Source: Deltaproteobacteria bacterium
GTDB lineage: Bacteria > Desulfobacterota > Binatia > UBA9968
NCBI GenBank assembly: GCA_016184235.1
Contig: JACPDC010000121.1
Span: forward strand, 1 to 8,180
Length of the DNA: 8,180 bases
Direction of reading: 5' to 3'
Shown: one piece after another, positions 1 through 6,241 of the stretch
Layout of the letters: every line of letters starts with the position of its first letter
How positions within the stretch are numbered: position 1 is the first letter of the stretch
The notes under the pieces: generated by a model
The model's database searches: none
Seen by the model: the letters and a program-made list of their open reading frames with translations, nothing else
Told to the model about the DNA's origin: nothing
Translations under genes and position numbers: made by a program

Positions 1-725
1 TCGTCCGGCTTGCCGCCGATGCAGGTGACGTGCGTCCCCTCCTCCAGCCACTTTCCGATGATGACCGGGACCGCGGAATCCGTGCAGCCAGCGATGATAT
101 GCGCCCCCTTGTAGGCGTCGCCCGGATGGCTAACCGGCACGACTTCGATGCCGAGCTGCTCGCTGACCTCGCGCGCATATTGCTCGCGGTGCGTCTTCGT
201 CGGGCTGTAGACTTGAATCTTTTTAATCTTGCGCGCCAGGCGAAAGGATTCCGCATGCGAGCGCGCCATGCCTCCGGAGCCGAGCATGCCCACCACCTCG
301 GCATCCTCGCGCGCCATATACTTGACGCCGATCCCGGAGTCGGCCCCCACCCTCATGTGCTGGAGATAGCCGTCGTTGATGAGCGCCACCGGCTCGCCGT
401 TCTCGATGCTGACCAGCAGGATGAGGCCGCAGAACTTTCCCGGCTCGACGCAATACTTCTCCTGCGTGCGCGCGCCCTCGTATTCCTGCTCGTAGACAAC
501 GTCGGACTTCATCCGGATGGCGAAATAGCCGGAAATCGATCCGCCCTCCATGGTGCCCCATTGGTAGACTTTCCGCGGGTCGCGCGTCGGGATCTGGATG
601 TCGATGCGCGGCCGGCACACCGCCTCCCCTCTGGCGACCTGCCTGTAGGCCTCTTCCAGGGCCGCCATGGTCGCCTCCATCGTGAGCACGCTCCTGACAT
701 CGTCGTTATTGAGAATGAGAGTCAT
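1..725 (-). CDS. Ornithine cyclodeaminase / mu-crystallin family protein (C-terminus cut by window edge)
   Basis: The frame reads from the ATG at 725 through 241 codons without a stop and runs off the left edge, so the C-terminal third is missing. Family signatures are visible: an RMK near residues 71-73 and the RVGADSGIGVKYMA block at 125-138, which match the substrate-binding Lys and Arg of ornithine cyclodeaminase. The Rossmann dinucleotide turn GSGGMARSH follows at 149-157, with a Ser-Pro-Thr-Lys-Thr stretch at the second strand where NAD(P) is usually read. Members are cytosolic NAD(P)-dependent enzymes: ornithine cyclodeaminase, alanine dehydrogenase, or imine and ketimine reductases. 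The catalytic Asp of true cyclodeaminases would lie outside the window, so the substrate cannot be assigned. An AAAGG sits about 8 bases before the ATG. The gene is divergent from the CoA-transferase pair and may share its metabolism. Family call is sure, substrate is not. Confidence 0.9.
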   Translation of the reverse strand, partial: MTLILNNDDVRSVLTMEATMAALEEAYRQVARGEAVCRPRIDIQIPTRDPRKVYQWGTMEGGSISGYFAIRMKSDVVYEQEYEGARTQEKYCVEPGKFCGLILLVSIENGEPVALINDGYLQHMRVGADSGIGVKYMAREDAEVVGMLGSGGMARSHAESFRLARKIKKIQVYSPTKTHREQYAREVSEQLGIEVVPVSHPGDAYKGAHIIAGCTDSAVPVIIGKWLEEGTHVTCIGGKPD

Positions 726-768
726 GTTGCGCCTTTCTATTCTCGGAAGTCCCAAGCCTGTCTAACGC

Positions 769-795
769 ATTATAGAGCGGCCTTGCAAGCGTCAT
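769..795 (-). promoter_or_regulatory. Putative sigma70 promoter for the ornithine cyclodeaminase family gene
   Basis: On the minus strand a perfect TATAAT lies at 774-769. The best upstream match is ATGACG at 795-790, which fits four of six -35 bases but with a short spacer of 15. Transcription would begin near 762, giving a leader of about 37 bases before the ATG at 725. The -10 box is the strong part and the -35 is weak, so the site may need an activator. It lies in the divergent gap with the CoA-transferase genes, where no comparable plus-strand promoter was found. Confidence 0.4.
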
Positions 796-841
796 GGCCG
801 CTGCTTGAAGAAAGGGGCGCGAGCAGATAGAGAGGAAAGCC

Positions 842-1753
842 ATGAATAAACTGTGCAGCCTCTCTCAGGCGATCTCCCGGAACATTGAGGACGGCATGTC
901 CGTGGCCACGGGATGCGGGCTGGAATCGCTCATACCCTTCGCCGCGGGTTACGAAATCATCCGCCAGAAGAAAAGGGATCTGACCTTGATCGCGCCGATA
1001 TCGGACATCCAATTGGACCAGATCATCGGCGCAGGCTGCGCGCGGAAGATCGTCGCCGCCTGGGTGGGAAATGTCGCGGCCGGCCTGGCGCACAACTTTC
1101 GCCGCGCCATGGAAGACGGGATCCCCCGCCCGCTGGAAGTGGAGGAGCACTCCAACTTCACCATCGGCCTCGCTCTCCAGGCCGCCGCCATGGGGCTCCC
1201 TTTCCTCCCCACGAAAACCGCGCGCGGAAGCGACTTCAGCCGGGCCGACCATTTCCAGCCGCTCCGCTGCCCTTTCACAAAGGAAGAGCTGCTGGCCGTC
1301 CGCGCGGTCAAGCCCGATGTGGCGATCCTGCACGTCCAGCGCGCCGATGTGGAAGGCAACGCCCATCTCTGGGGAAATCTCGGCGTCACCGTCGAAGCGG
1401 CGCGAGCCGCCAGGAAGGTCGTTCTCACTTGCGAGGAGATCGTCGATCACGAGGTCATTCTCAGCGATCCTAATCGGACGCTCATCCAGGGATTTCTCGT
1501 CTCCAGCGTGGTCCATGTTCCCTTCGGCTCCCACCCGTCGCCGACCCAGGGATTCGCCCGCAGGGACGATGACTTTTACTTCGACTACCACAAGGAGTCG
1601 CGCAACCGCGAGGGCTTCGAGCGCTGGCTGGAGAGGTGGGTGCTGGGGGTGAAGGATCATCAGGAATTTCTCAAACGCTTGGGCGAAGAGAGAGTCCGCA
1701 GACTCAAGCCCGAAGGTAATCTCTTTTCCCCTTCCGTCAGCTTCAACTTGTAA
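842..1753 (+). CDS. Class I CoA-transferase, subunit A (glutaconate CoA-transferase GctA-like)
   Basis: This 303-residue protein matches the alpha subunit of glutaconate CoA-transferase-type enzymes in length and layout. An N-terminal CoA-transferase segment carries VATGCGLESLIPFA (about 21-34). A central EEHSNFTIGLALQAAAMG block (about 101-118) and PFLPTKTARGSDFS (about 120-133) follow. The alpha subunit builds the CoA-binding half of the heterodimer that moves CoA between carboxylic acids in the cytosol. AGAGG at 831-835 is six bases before the ATG and fixes the start. The beta subunit follows after two bases. Homologues include mycobacterial IpdA, part of a ring-opening hydrolase of steroid catabolism, so a hydrolase role is an alternative. 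The His-Ser after the Glu pair and the partner's intact Glu50 favour a transferase. The substrate cannot be read from the sequence. Confidence 0.88.
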   Translation: MNKLCSLSQAISRNIEDGMSVATGCGLESLIPFAAGYEIIRQKKRDLTLIAPISDIQLDQIIGAGCARKIVAAWVGNVAAGLAHNFRRAMEDGIPRPLEVEEHSNFTIGLALQAAAMGLPFLPTKTARGSDFSRADHFQPLRCPFTKEELLAVRAVKPDVAILHVQRADVEGNAHLWGNLGVTVEAARAARKVVLTCEEIVDHEVILSDPNRTLIQGFLVSSVVHVPFGSHPSPTQGFARRDDDFYFDYHKESRNREGFERWLERWVLGVKDHQEFLKRLGEERVRRLKPEGNLFSPSVSFNL

Positions 1754-1755
1754 TC

Positions 1756-2511
1756 ATGGATTACACCCGTAGAGAGCTTATGGTCGCCGCGGCGGCGCGA
1801 GAAATCCGCGACGGGGAAAGAGTCTTCGTCGGGATGCGGCTGCCGCTGCTCGGCTTCGCCGTGGCGAAGGAGCTGCACGCCCCCAACGCCGTAGGCCTGT
1901 TCGAGAACGGCGTCATCCGGGACTGGCCCGCGCTCCAGTCGATCTTCACCATGAGCGATCCGCCCAACGTGGCGCGCTCTCTCTATTGCGGCGGGCTTCT
2001 CGATGTCATGGGGCTGATGCAGAGCGGCCGGGTCGAGCTGGGCTTTATAGGGGGGGCGGAGGTCGACCGCTTCGGCAACCTGAACACCCACTGGGTCGAG
2101 GAGAAGGGAAAGAGGGTGAGGCTTCCCGGCAGCGGCGGCGCCGCCGACATCGCCACCCTGGCGGGACGCTGCATCATCATCATGAACCACGAAAAGCGCC
2201 GCTTCGTGCCCAGGGTTCACTTCGTCACCTCGCCCGGATACGGGGAGGGCGGAAACTGGCGTGACCAGAGCGGGCTCACCGGCGGAGGCCCGAGCCGGGT
2301 CATTACCAGCATGGGAATTTTTACCTTCGACCCCGCGACCAAGGAAATGCTCCTAAGCTCTTACCACCCTGGCGTGACGGTTGAACAAATCCAGCGCGAG
2401 ACCGGCTGGCCGCTGCGGCTGTCCGACGCTGTCGGAGAAACGCCGGCGCCAACCGCAGATGAAATAGCCGCAGTCAGAAAGTATGATCCCAAGGGCGTCT
2501 GGACTTCTTAG
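1756..2511 (+). CDS. Class I CoA-transferase, subunit B (glutaconate CoA-transferase GctB-like)
   Basis: This 251-residue protein is the beta partner of the preceding gene. VGMRLPLLGFAVAKELHAP (about 25-43) leads to FENG at 49-52. Its Glu50 aligns by position with the catalytic Glu54 of Acidaminococcus GctB, which forms the glutamyl-CoA thioester. Other family blocks are FIGGAEVDRFGNLNTHW, the glycine-rich PGSGGAADIAT, and NHEKRRFVPRVHFVTSPGY in the second half. The length is close to the usual beta subunit of about 260. The ATG lies two bases after the subunit A stop with no Shine-Dalgarno sequence, so translation is probably coupled and gives equal subunit amounts. The closest functional alternatives are other GctAB-type transferases or an IpdAB-like hydrolase. 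The nucleophile being present supports the transferase reading. Confidence 0.88.
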   Translation: MDYTRRELMVAAAAREIRDGERVFVGMRLPLLGFAVAKELHAPNAVGLFENGVIRDWPALQSIFTMSDPPNVARSLYCGGLLDVMGLMQSGRVELGFIGGAEVDRFGNLNTHWVEEKGKRVRLPGSGGAADIATLAGRCIIIMNHEKRRFVPRVHFVTSPGYGEGGNWRDQSGLTGGGPSRVITSMGIFTFDPATKEMLLSSYHPGVTVEQIQRETGWPLRLSDAVGETPAPTADEIAAVRKYDPKGVWTS

Positions 2512-2515
2512 CAGG

Positions 2516-2608
2516 CGGTTCAAAAAGGGTCGCTCGGAAGGCTGCCTCGTCCGCCCAAAGCAATGGGCCAGTGGGTTCTTTGAACCGTTTACGTTCGATG
2601 CTTTGGGC
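2516..2608 (+). other. Nested and mutually exclusive hairpins downstream of the CoA-transferase genes
   Basis: An exact 10-bp inverted repeat GCCCAAAGCA (2553-2562) and TGCTTTGGGC (2599-2608) encloses a smaller hairpin, GGTTC (2574-2578) and GAACC (2582-2586), with a three-base loop. The right arm of that inner hairpin can instead pair with CGGTTCAAA at 2516-2524, which matches TTTGAACCG at 2579-2587 over nine bases. The two pairings exclude each other. There is no U-run after the stem, so it is not a classical intrinsic terminator. Confidence 0.4.
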
Positions 2609-2697
2609 TTGCTCAGCAACCTCCCTCGCTCATGGGCGACCGAGAGGAGCGCGAGTGAGGCTGCGGACGTCCGACTCGAAAGCTTCGGTCTAAGCAG

Positions 2698-2767
2698 AGG
2701 TCTATCGGCCGCAGCCGAGAGCGCGCTCCCCGAGGGAGCTATCGCATCGGACCTGAGAGAGCCTCTC
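2698..2767 (+). other. Possible three-way-junction fold followed by a hairpin
   Basis: AGGTC (2698-2702) pairs with GACCT (2750-2754) and encloses two exact hairpins, TCGGC-CGCA-GCCGA (2705-2718) and GCTCCC-CGA-GGGAGC (2725-2739). A third hairpin, GAGAG-AGC-CTCTC (2755-2767), follows directly. Together they could form a branched RNA or DNA fold. Short stems are easy to find in GC-rich sequence, so this rests on their density rather than on any one stem. Confidence 0.3.
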
Positions 2768-2806
2768 GGGCCGGCCGTTCTCAAAGGCTATAACTAAAGT
2801 AAAACT

Positions 2807-3364
2807 TTAAACTATCCGGATCGACTGGATCACCACCGACTCCGCGGGGACGTCCTGGTGCATCACGCGCATCGACTGGATCACCACCGACTCCGCGGGG
2901 ACGTCCTGGTGCATGCCGCGGCTCCCGGTCTTTACCTTTTCGATCTTTTGGACCACGTCCATCCCTTCGGTCACCCGGCCGAAGACCGCGTAGCCGAAGC
3001 CTTGCGGGCTGGGGTTCTGGTGGTTGAGAAAGTCGTTGTTCTTGACGTTGATGAAGAACTGGCAGGTGGCGCTGTCCACCACGCTGGTCCGGGCCATCGC
3101 CAGAGTGCCGGCGTCGTTCTTCAAGCCGTTGGCCGCTTCGTTCTTGATCGGCGCCTTGGCCTGCTTCTGGCTCATCTGCTCGTCGAAGCCTCCGCCCTGG
3201 ATCATGAAGCCGGGAATGACCCGGTGAAAGATCAGACCGTCGTAAAACTTGTCGTTTACATAGTCGAGAAAGTTTTTTCCAGTGACGGGCGCCTGGTCGA
3301 GCAGGATCTCCACGCGCACCTCGCCCAAATTCGTCGACATCAACACAATAGGATTTTCCGCCAT
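2807..3364 (-). CDS. ppiB: Cyclophilin-type peptidyl-prolyl cis-trans isomerase (PpiB-like) with duplicated C-terminus
   Basis: The protein catalyses cis-trans isomerisation of proline peptide bonds during folding. It has no signal peptide, so it should be cytosolic. The ATG at 3364 gives 185 residues beginning MAENPIVLMSTNLG. The open frame extends 27 codons further to 3445, but AAAGGA at 3377-3372 is seven bases before 3364 and the extra residues lie outside the conserved domain. Active-site elements are present: FHRVIPGFMIQGGG (46-59, with Arg48, Phe53 and Gln56), LAMART (88-93) and QFFINV (102-107). The residue before QFF is Cys101 where Ser is common. The tail repeats MHQDVPAESVVIQS at 151-164 and 168-181, an in-frame 17-residue duplication that makes it longer than the usual form of about 165-170. 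It is divergent from the solute-binding-protein operon. Confidence 0.93.
   Translation of the reverse strand: MAENPIVLMSTNLGEVRVEILLDQAPVTGKNFLDYVNDKFYDGLIFHRVIPGFMIQGGGFDEQMSQKQAKAPIKNEAANGLKNDAGTLAMARTSVVDSATCQFFINVKNNDFLNHQNPSPQGFGYAVFGRVTEGMDVVQKIEKVKTGSRGMHQDVPAESVVIQSMRVMHQDVPAESVVIQSIRIV
2820..2914 (-). repeat. In-frame tandem duplication within the cyclophilin gene
   Basis: Two identical 44-bp copies lie at 2820-2863 and 2871-2914, separated by seven bases, so the period is 51 bp or 17 codons. Each encodes MHQDVPAESVVIQS. The residues between and after the copies differ (MRV after the first copy in the protein, IRIV after the second). Complete identity at every third codon position indicates a recent event or active homogenisation. 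Confidence 0.95.
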
Positions 3365-3371
3365 GATGGTT

Positions 3372-3377
3372 TCCTTT
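3372..3377 (-). promoter_or_regulatory. Ribosome binding site that sets the cyclophilin start
   Basis: On the minus strand AAAGGA (3377-3372) is seven bases upstream of the ATG at 3364. This supports the MAENP start over the longer frame beginning at 3445. Confidence 0.7.
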
Positions 3378-3438
3378 CTTGTTTTTCCTAGCACGGAACT
3401 TAGTAACGAAGCAACGGCGGGGCCGACCGGAGCGCGTA

Positions 3439-3468
3439 TTGACAAGCTTTTCCCGCTAAAGCTATAGT
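3439..3468 (+). promoter_or_regulatory. Near-consensus sigma70 promoter for the solute-binding-protein operon
   Basis: TTGACA (3439-3444) is a perfect -35 box. TATAGT (3463-3468) is a -10 box with one mismatch, and the spacer is 18 bases. Transcription would start around 3475, only about 7 bases before the ATG at 3482. The mRNA would therefore be almost leaderless, which fits the lack of any Shine-Dalgarno sequence there. The promoter lies in the 117-bp divergent gap with the cyclophilin gene. Confidence 0.7.
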
Positions 3469-3481
3469 TCTCCGTCCCGTT

Positions 3482-4435
3482 ATGAACCGGACCCTTCTTT
3501 ATCTGTTTCTTGTTCCGGCCTTACTGACCGTCCTTCCGCCCAGGAGGGCGGCAGCGGAGATCGTGCACATAGGAATCTCCACGGTCGGCCTCTACGAATT
3601 GCCCACCGAGATCGCCAAGCGAAAGGGATTTTATAGAGACGAAGGGCTGGAAGTACGGAAGGTCGCGATCAGAACCGGGCTCCAGGTGGCGGCCCTGCTA
3701 GCGGGAGAACTCGATTACTCAACCGTTACCGGCAGCGTCCTGCTGGCTTCGGTGCAGGGGATTCCGGTGAAGACCGTCATGGGTTGGTTCGACCGGCCGC
3801 TGCATCTGCTCATCGCCAGACCCCAAATCAAAAAACTCGCCGACCTGAGAGGAAAAAAAATCGCCGTCAGCTCCATCGGTTCTATTCCTCATGCCATGGT
3901 CAGGGAAGCCTTTGCGCAGAACGGGCTGAGTCCGGATAAGGACGCCACCTTCCTGGCCATCGGAGGCTCCAGCGACCGGCTGGCGGCGTTGGCCGCCGGC
4001 TCCGTCGACGCCACGCCCCTGGACGTGGCGTATGTCGAGAAGGTGGAGAAGTTCGGCTTCAGCAATGTCCTTTATCTTGGCGACGTGGTGCAGCTGCGCC
4101 TGGGCGGCTTCGCGGTCGCCACGGAAAAGATCGCCAAGAATCCCGGTCAGATCGCCCGGGTCATCAGAGCCACCCTGAAAGGGGTTAGGTTCCTCAAAAG
4201 CCATAGGGAGGAAACCCTGGCTATCATGCGGGACTACCTGAAGCTGAGCGACACCCATGTCGATAGAGTCTATCAATACGCCCTCCTATCGCTTAACGAG
4301 GAGGGCACGGTCGCGAAGGCGAGCCTGGATAACGAAATCCGGCTGGCGAGGGAGAAATTCAAGATAAAAGAAGAGATAGCCGAAGCGAAGGTCGCGGACT
4401 GGAGATTCGTCAAGGAGATTGCCTCCCGAAGGTAG
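3482..4435 (+). CDS. ABC-transporter substrate-binding protein, NMT1/TauA/SsuA-like
   Basis: This 317-residue protein begins with a Sec-type signal peptide: MNRT, a hydrophobic core of about residues 5-18, then PPRRAAA with likely cleavage after Ala25. The mature part has the periplasmic-binding type II layout of the NMT1/THI5-like family. An opening VHIGIST strand is followed by LPTEIAKRKGFYRDEGLEV (about 38-56), a GELDYSTVTGS ligand-loop region, LADLRGKKIAVSSIGS at the start of lobe two (about 119-134), and LAALAAGSVDATPLD. Such proteins capture sulfonates, nitriles, pyrimidine precursors or aromatic acids outside the membrane and deliver them to TauC-type permeases. The ligand cannot be predicted. 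No matching permease or ATPase is in view, so it may be an orphan receptor. No later Met would keep the signal peptide, so the start at 3482 is firm. A lyase gene follows after 46 bases. Confidence 0.9.
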   Translation: MNRTLLYLFLVPALLTVLPPRRAAAEIVHIGISTVGLYELPTEIAKRKGFYRDEGLEVRKVAIRTGLQVAALLAGELDYSTVTGSVLLASVQGIPVKTVMGWFDRPLHLLIARPQIKKLADLRGKKIAVSSIGSIPHAMVREAFAQNGLSPDKDATFLAIGGSSDRLAALAAGSVDATPLDVAYVEKVEKFGFSNVLYLGDVVQLRLGGFAVATEKIAKNPGQIARVIRATLKGVRFLKSHREETLAIMRDYLKLSDTHVDRVYQYALLSLNEEGTVAKASLDNEIRLAREKFKIKEEIAEAKVADWRFVKEIASRR

Positions 4436-4470
4436 ACCGGGCGGAAGTCAGAGGCGCTCTTTAGAATAGA

Positions 4471-4475
4471 GGAGG
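4471..4475 (+). promoter_or_regulatory. Ribosome binding site supporting a GTG start
   Basis: GGAGG lies six bases before the GTG at 4482 and is part of a longer AGAGGAGG match. It fixes the GTG as the start of the dihydrodipicolinate-synthase-family gene. Confidence 0.75.
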
Positions 4476-4481
4476 CATACC

Positions 4482-5408
4482 GTGGAGACCAAGACCAGGC
4501 TGGAAGGCATTCTCATTCCCATGCCCACCGCTTTCAAAGAGGACGGCGGCATCGATGAAAACGGCGTCGATGCCCTGGTGGACTTTTATCTCGCGGCCGG
4601 CGTCCAGGGATTTTTCGCCCTGGGGACGCACGGCCAGGGCATGGTCATGGAGATCGAGGAGAGAAAGAAGGTGGCCGAGAGGATCGCGCGGCGCGTGCGC
4701 GGCAGGGCGCCGATCGTCCTGCACGTGGGAACGGCCAACACTTATTCCTCCATCGAGCTGGCAAGACATGGCGCGGCTCTCGAGGTCGACGCCGTGGCGC
4801 TGGTGCCGCCCTATTATTACCCGCATAACGACCATGAGGTTTATGCCCATTACAAAGAGGTCGCCAGAGCCGTGCCCGACGTGCCGATGTTTATATACGA
4901 CAATACCGAGACCACGCGCGTCCATATCACGCCGCACAAGGTCCTCAAGGTCCAGGAGGCCATCTCTCCCTCCCCGCTCGCCGGCATTAAAGTCTCCTTC
5001 CTCCCCTTCGACGCCCTGCTGGGATACGTCTTCAAGCTGCCCTCCTCGATCGGGATATTTCCGGGCTCCATCCTTTCTCTCTTCTCGGGATACTCCCTTG
5101 GAGTGCGCGGCGCGATTCATCCGCCGACGACTCCCTTTCCGGAGATCTGCGTCAGGATGTTTCGCGCCCTGAAAGAAGGGAGGCTGGAGGAGGCGCGCAA
5201 GGCCCATGATCAGCTCGCCGCCATAGGCCAGGTGGTGGGACGGTATCTGCCGGAGCACGGGAGAGGCGTTTTCGGAGAGATCATGCGCATGCGCGGCCTG
5301 CCGGTGCGACGCTTCCCGCGCTGGGAATGTCTGCCGATGAGCCGGCAGCAAAAGGAAGATCTGCAAAAAGGACTTAGCGAAGCCGGAGTCGCCCTCGCGC
5401 TGCCCTGA
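4482..5408 (+). CDS. Dihydrodipicolinate synthase / N-acetylneuraminate lyase family protein
   Basis: This 308-residue TIM-barrel lyase starts at a GTG backed by a strong Shine-Dalgarno sequence. Family landmarks appear in order: IPMPTAFKEDGGID near the N-terminus, ALGTHGQG at 46-53, VGTANTYSSIELARHG at about 82-97, VPPYYYP at about 98-104, IYDN with the catalytic Tyr139, and AGIKVSF with the Schiff-base Lys170. The Tyr and Lys needed for pyruvate-type aldol chemistry are both present. The usual GTTGE carboxylate-binding turn reads GTHGQ, so both the second Thr and the Glu are replaced. This argues against a housekeeping DapA and for a divergent aldolase, dehydratase or hydratase acting on another oxo-acid. 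It sits between the solute-binding protein and a TenA/PqqC-like enzyme, which suggests a role in a dedicated pathway. Family is secure, substrate unknown. Confidence 0.9.
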   Translation: METKTRLEGILIPMPTAFKEDGGIDENGVDALVDFYLAAGVQGFFALGTHGQGMVMEIEERKKVAERIARRVRGRAPIVLHVGTANTYSSIELARHGAALEVDAVALVPPYYYPHNDHEVYAHYKEVARAVPDVPMFIYDNTETTRVHITPHKVLKVQEAISPSPLAGIKVSFLPFDALLGYVFKLPSSIGIFPGSILSLFSGYSLGVRGAIHPPTTPFPEICVRMFRALKEGRLEEARKAHDQLAAIGQVVGRYLPEHGRGVFGEIMRMRGLPVRRFPRWECLPMSRQQKEDLQKGLSEAGVALALP

Positions 5409-5427
5409 CCTGCCGGAGAATGAAGGC

Positions 5428-5432
5428 GGAGG
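5428..5432 (+). promoter_or_regulatory. Ribosome binding site that sets the TenA/PqqC-like start
   Basis: GGAGG is five bases before the ATG at 5438. The upstream in-frame ATG at 5420 has a GGAG only one base away, too close to work. The start at 5438 is therefore preferred. Confidence 0.75.
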
Positions 5433-5437
5433 ACAGA

Positions 5438-6241
5438 ATGAAGGCTGCAGCAATGCCAGGAACTCTCGAATGGGGCAAAAAACTCAGCGCTGAGGAAGCC
5501 AGGGCATTCACGGACAATATCTGCGCCAAGATGTATGCCCGCTGGGAGGAGAGGATCTTCCAGGGGAGTTTCATGCGCGACCTGGAGGCGGGACGGCTTC
5601 CGCTCGAGACTATTCGTCTTTTCTGGCAGCACTGGTACAGCTATCCGCTGGAGATCAACAATTTTCACCTGATCATCTACCAGAGACATATGGCGTTCTT
5701 CTCCCGTCACCGGGAGCTCCTCGCTCCTTACGTCGGAAAAATCAGCGACGAGCTGGTGAACCCGAGCGTGCCCGGCCACATCCAGGTGCTCATCAAACAG
5801 GGAGAGATGTTCGGAGCCAGCCTCGATGAAATGGTCAACTGCCGGGTATTCCCCGAGTGCCGCGCCCTGACCGAGTTCGCGCGCGGGCTGGTCTACGAAG
5901 GAACCATGATCGAGTGGTGGGCGCGCTCCTTGAACGAGGAGATGTTCGGCCACTGGTCAAGAAAATGGCGCCGGGCGCTGCTGGACAAGTACCGCTTCGA
6001 GGATGCCCGGCTGCACTATTTCCAGGTGCACGAGGAAGCGGATCTGCACGAGCATGAAGACGGTCTGATGGCGCATGGGCAGGTGGCGCGGCTCGTGTTT
6101 CAGACGATGCTCCAGGACGGCCTGGTGTGGAGCCGTCCGGGATGGGGCCCGGAGTACTGCTGCCTGACTAACGCGGATTACGTTGCGATGTTCCACGACG
6201 GCATCTACCAGCACGCCCGCGAATCGGGCCATTTTTCTTGA
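5438..6241 (+). CDS. TenA/PqqC-like haem-oxygenase-fold protein, possible di-iron oxidase
   Basis: Starting at 5438 the protein has 267 residues and is largely helical with no signal peptide. Its pattern fits the TenA/PqqC/haem-oxygenase-like superfamily, which includes PqqC, thiaminase II and haem-oxygenase-like di-iron oxidases such as CADD, UndA and BesC. Visible candidates for metal binding are Glu72 and His77 in the YPLEINNFH segment, Glu154 and Glu159 in YEGTMIEWW, and His198, Asp202, His204 and His206 in the VHEEADLHEHED helix. Known di-iron members read His-x3-Asp/Glu-x2-His in that last helix. Here the position that should be His is Glu and the histidines are one residue off on either side, so iron binding is plausible but unproven. 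The gene follows the lyase by 29 bases and abuts the next gene, implying one transcript. A cofactorless oxidase or a thiaminase-like hydrolase are alternatives. Confidence 0.78.
   Translation: MKAAAMPGTLEWGKKLSAEEARAFTDNICAKMYARWEERIFQGSFMRDLEAGRLPLETIRLFWQHWYSYPLEINNFHLIIYQRHMAFFSRHRELLAPYVGKISDELVNPSVPGHIQVLIKQGEMFGASLDEMVNCRVFPECRALTEFARGLVYEGTMIEWWARSLNEEMFGHWSRKWRRALLDKYRFEDARLHYFQVHEEADLHEHEDGLMAHGQVARLVFQTMLQDGLVWSRPGWGPEYCCLTNADYVAMFHDGIYQHARESGHFS

Larger units (their letters stand above)
2512..2806. repeat. Gene-free, inverted-repeat-rich element (possible dispersed repeat or structured RNA)
   Basis: The 295 bases between the convergent gctB-like and cyclophilin genes hold no credible gene. 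Both strands are open for long stretches, but the resulting peptides are low-complexity and overlap gctB. The sequence is packed with short exact inverted repeats: 2516-2524 with 2579-2587, 2553-2562 with 2599-2608, 2624-2631 with 2653-2660 (one G-T pair), 2705-2709 with 2714-2718, 2725-2730 with 2734-2739, and 2755-2759 with 2763-2767. A short AT-rich palindrome, TAAAGT-aaa-ACTTTA, at 2795-2809 overlaps the cyclophilin stop. This density resembles the extragenic palindromic repeats or structured non-coding elements seen in many bacterial genomes. Whether other copies exist cannot be seen here. It could also be the 3' end of the CoA-transferase transcript. Confidence 0.4.

Noticed and set aside
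30..830. 266-codon open frame on the plus strand
   Set aside because: It is antisense to the ornithine cyclodeaminase family gene, whose Rossmann and substrate motifs are clear.
770..1660. 296-codon open frame on the minus strand
   Set aside because: It lies fully opposite the CoA-transferase subunit A gene, has no ribosome binding site, and its peptide resembles no family. It is a shadow of GC-rich coding DNA.
2353..2797. Overlapping open frames on both strands (2483-2797 plus, 2353-2784 minus) in the repeat-rich gap
   Set aside because: Both run into the end of the gctB-like gene, lack ribosome binding sites and encode low-complexity peptides. The inverted-repeat structure explains the open frames better.
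3365..3445. 27-codon N-terminal extension of the cyclophilin
   Set aside because: The Shine-Dalgarno sequence and the conserved domain both point to the start at 3364, and the extension would run back to within about 20 bases of the opposite promoter.
5420..5437. Upstream ATG for the TenA/PqqC-like gene
   Set aside because: Its only purine-rich stretch is one base away, whereas the ATG at 5438 has GGAGG at five bases.
4461..5453. 330-codon open frame on the minus strand
   Set aside because: It mirrors the DapA-family gene, which has intact catalytic residues and a strong ribosome binding site. The antisense peptide is Gly/Arg/His-rich without domains.
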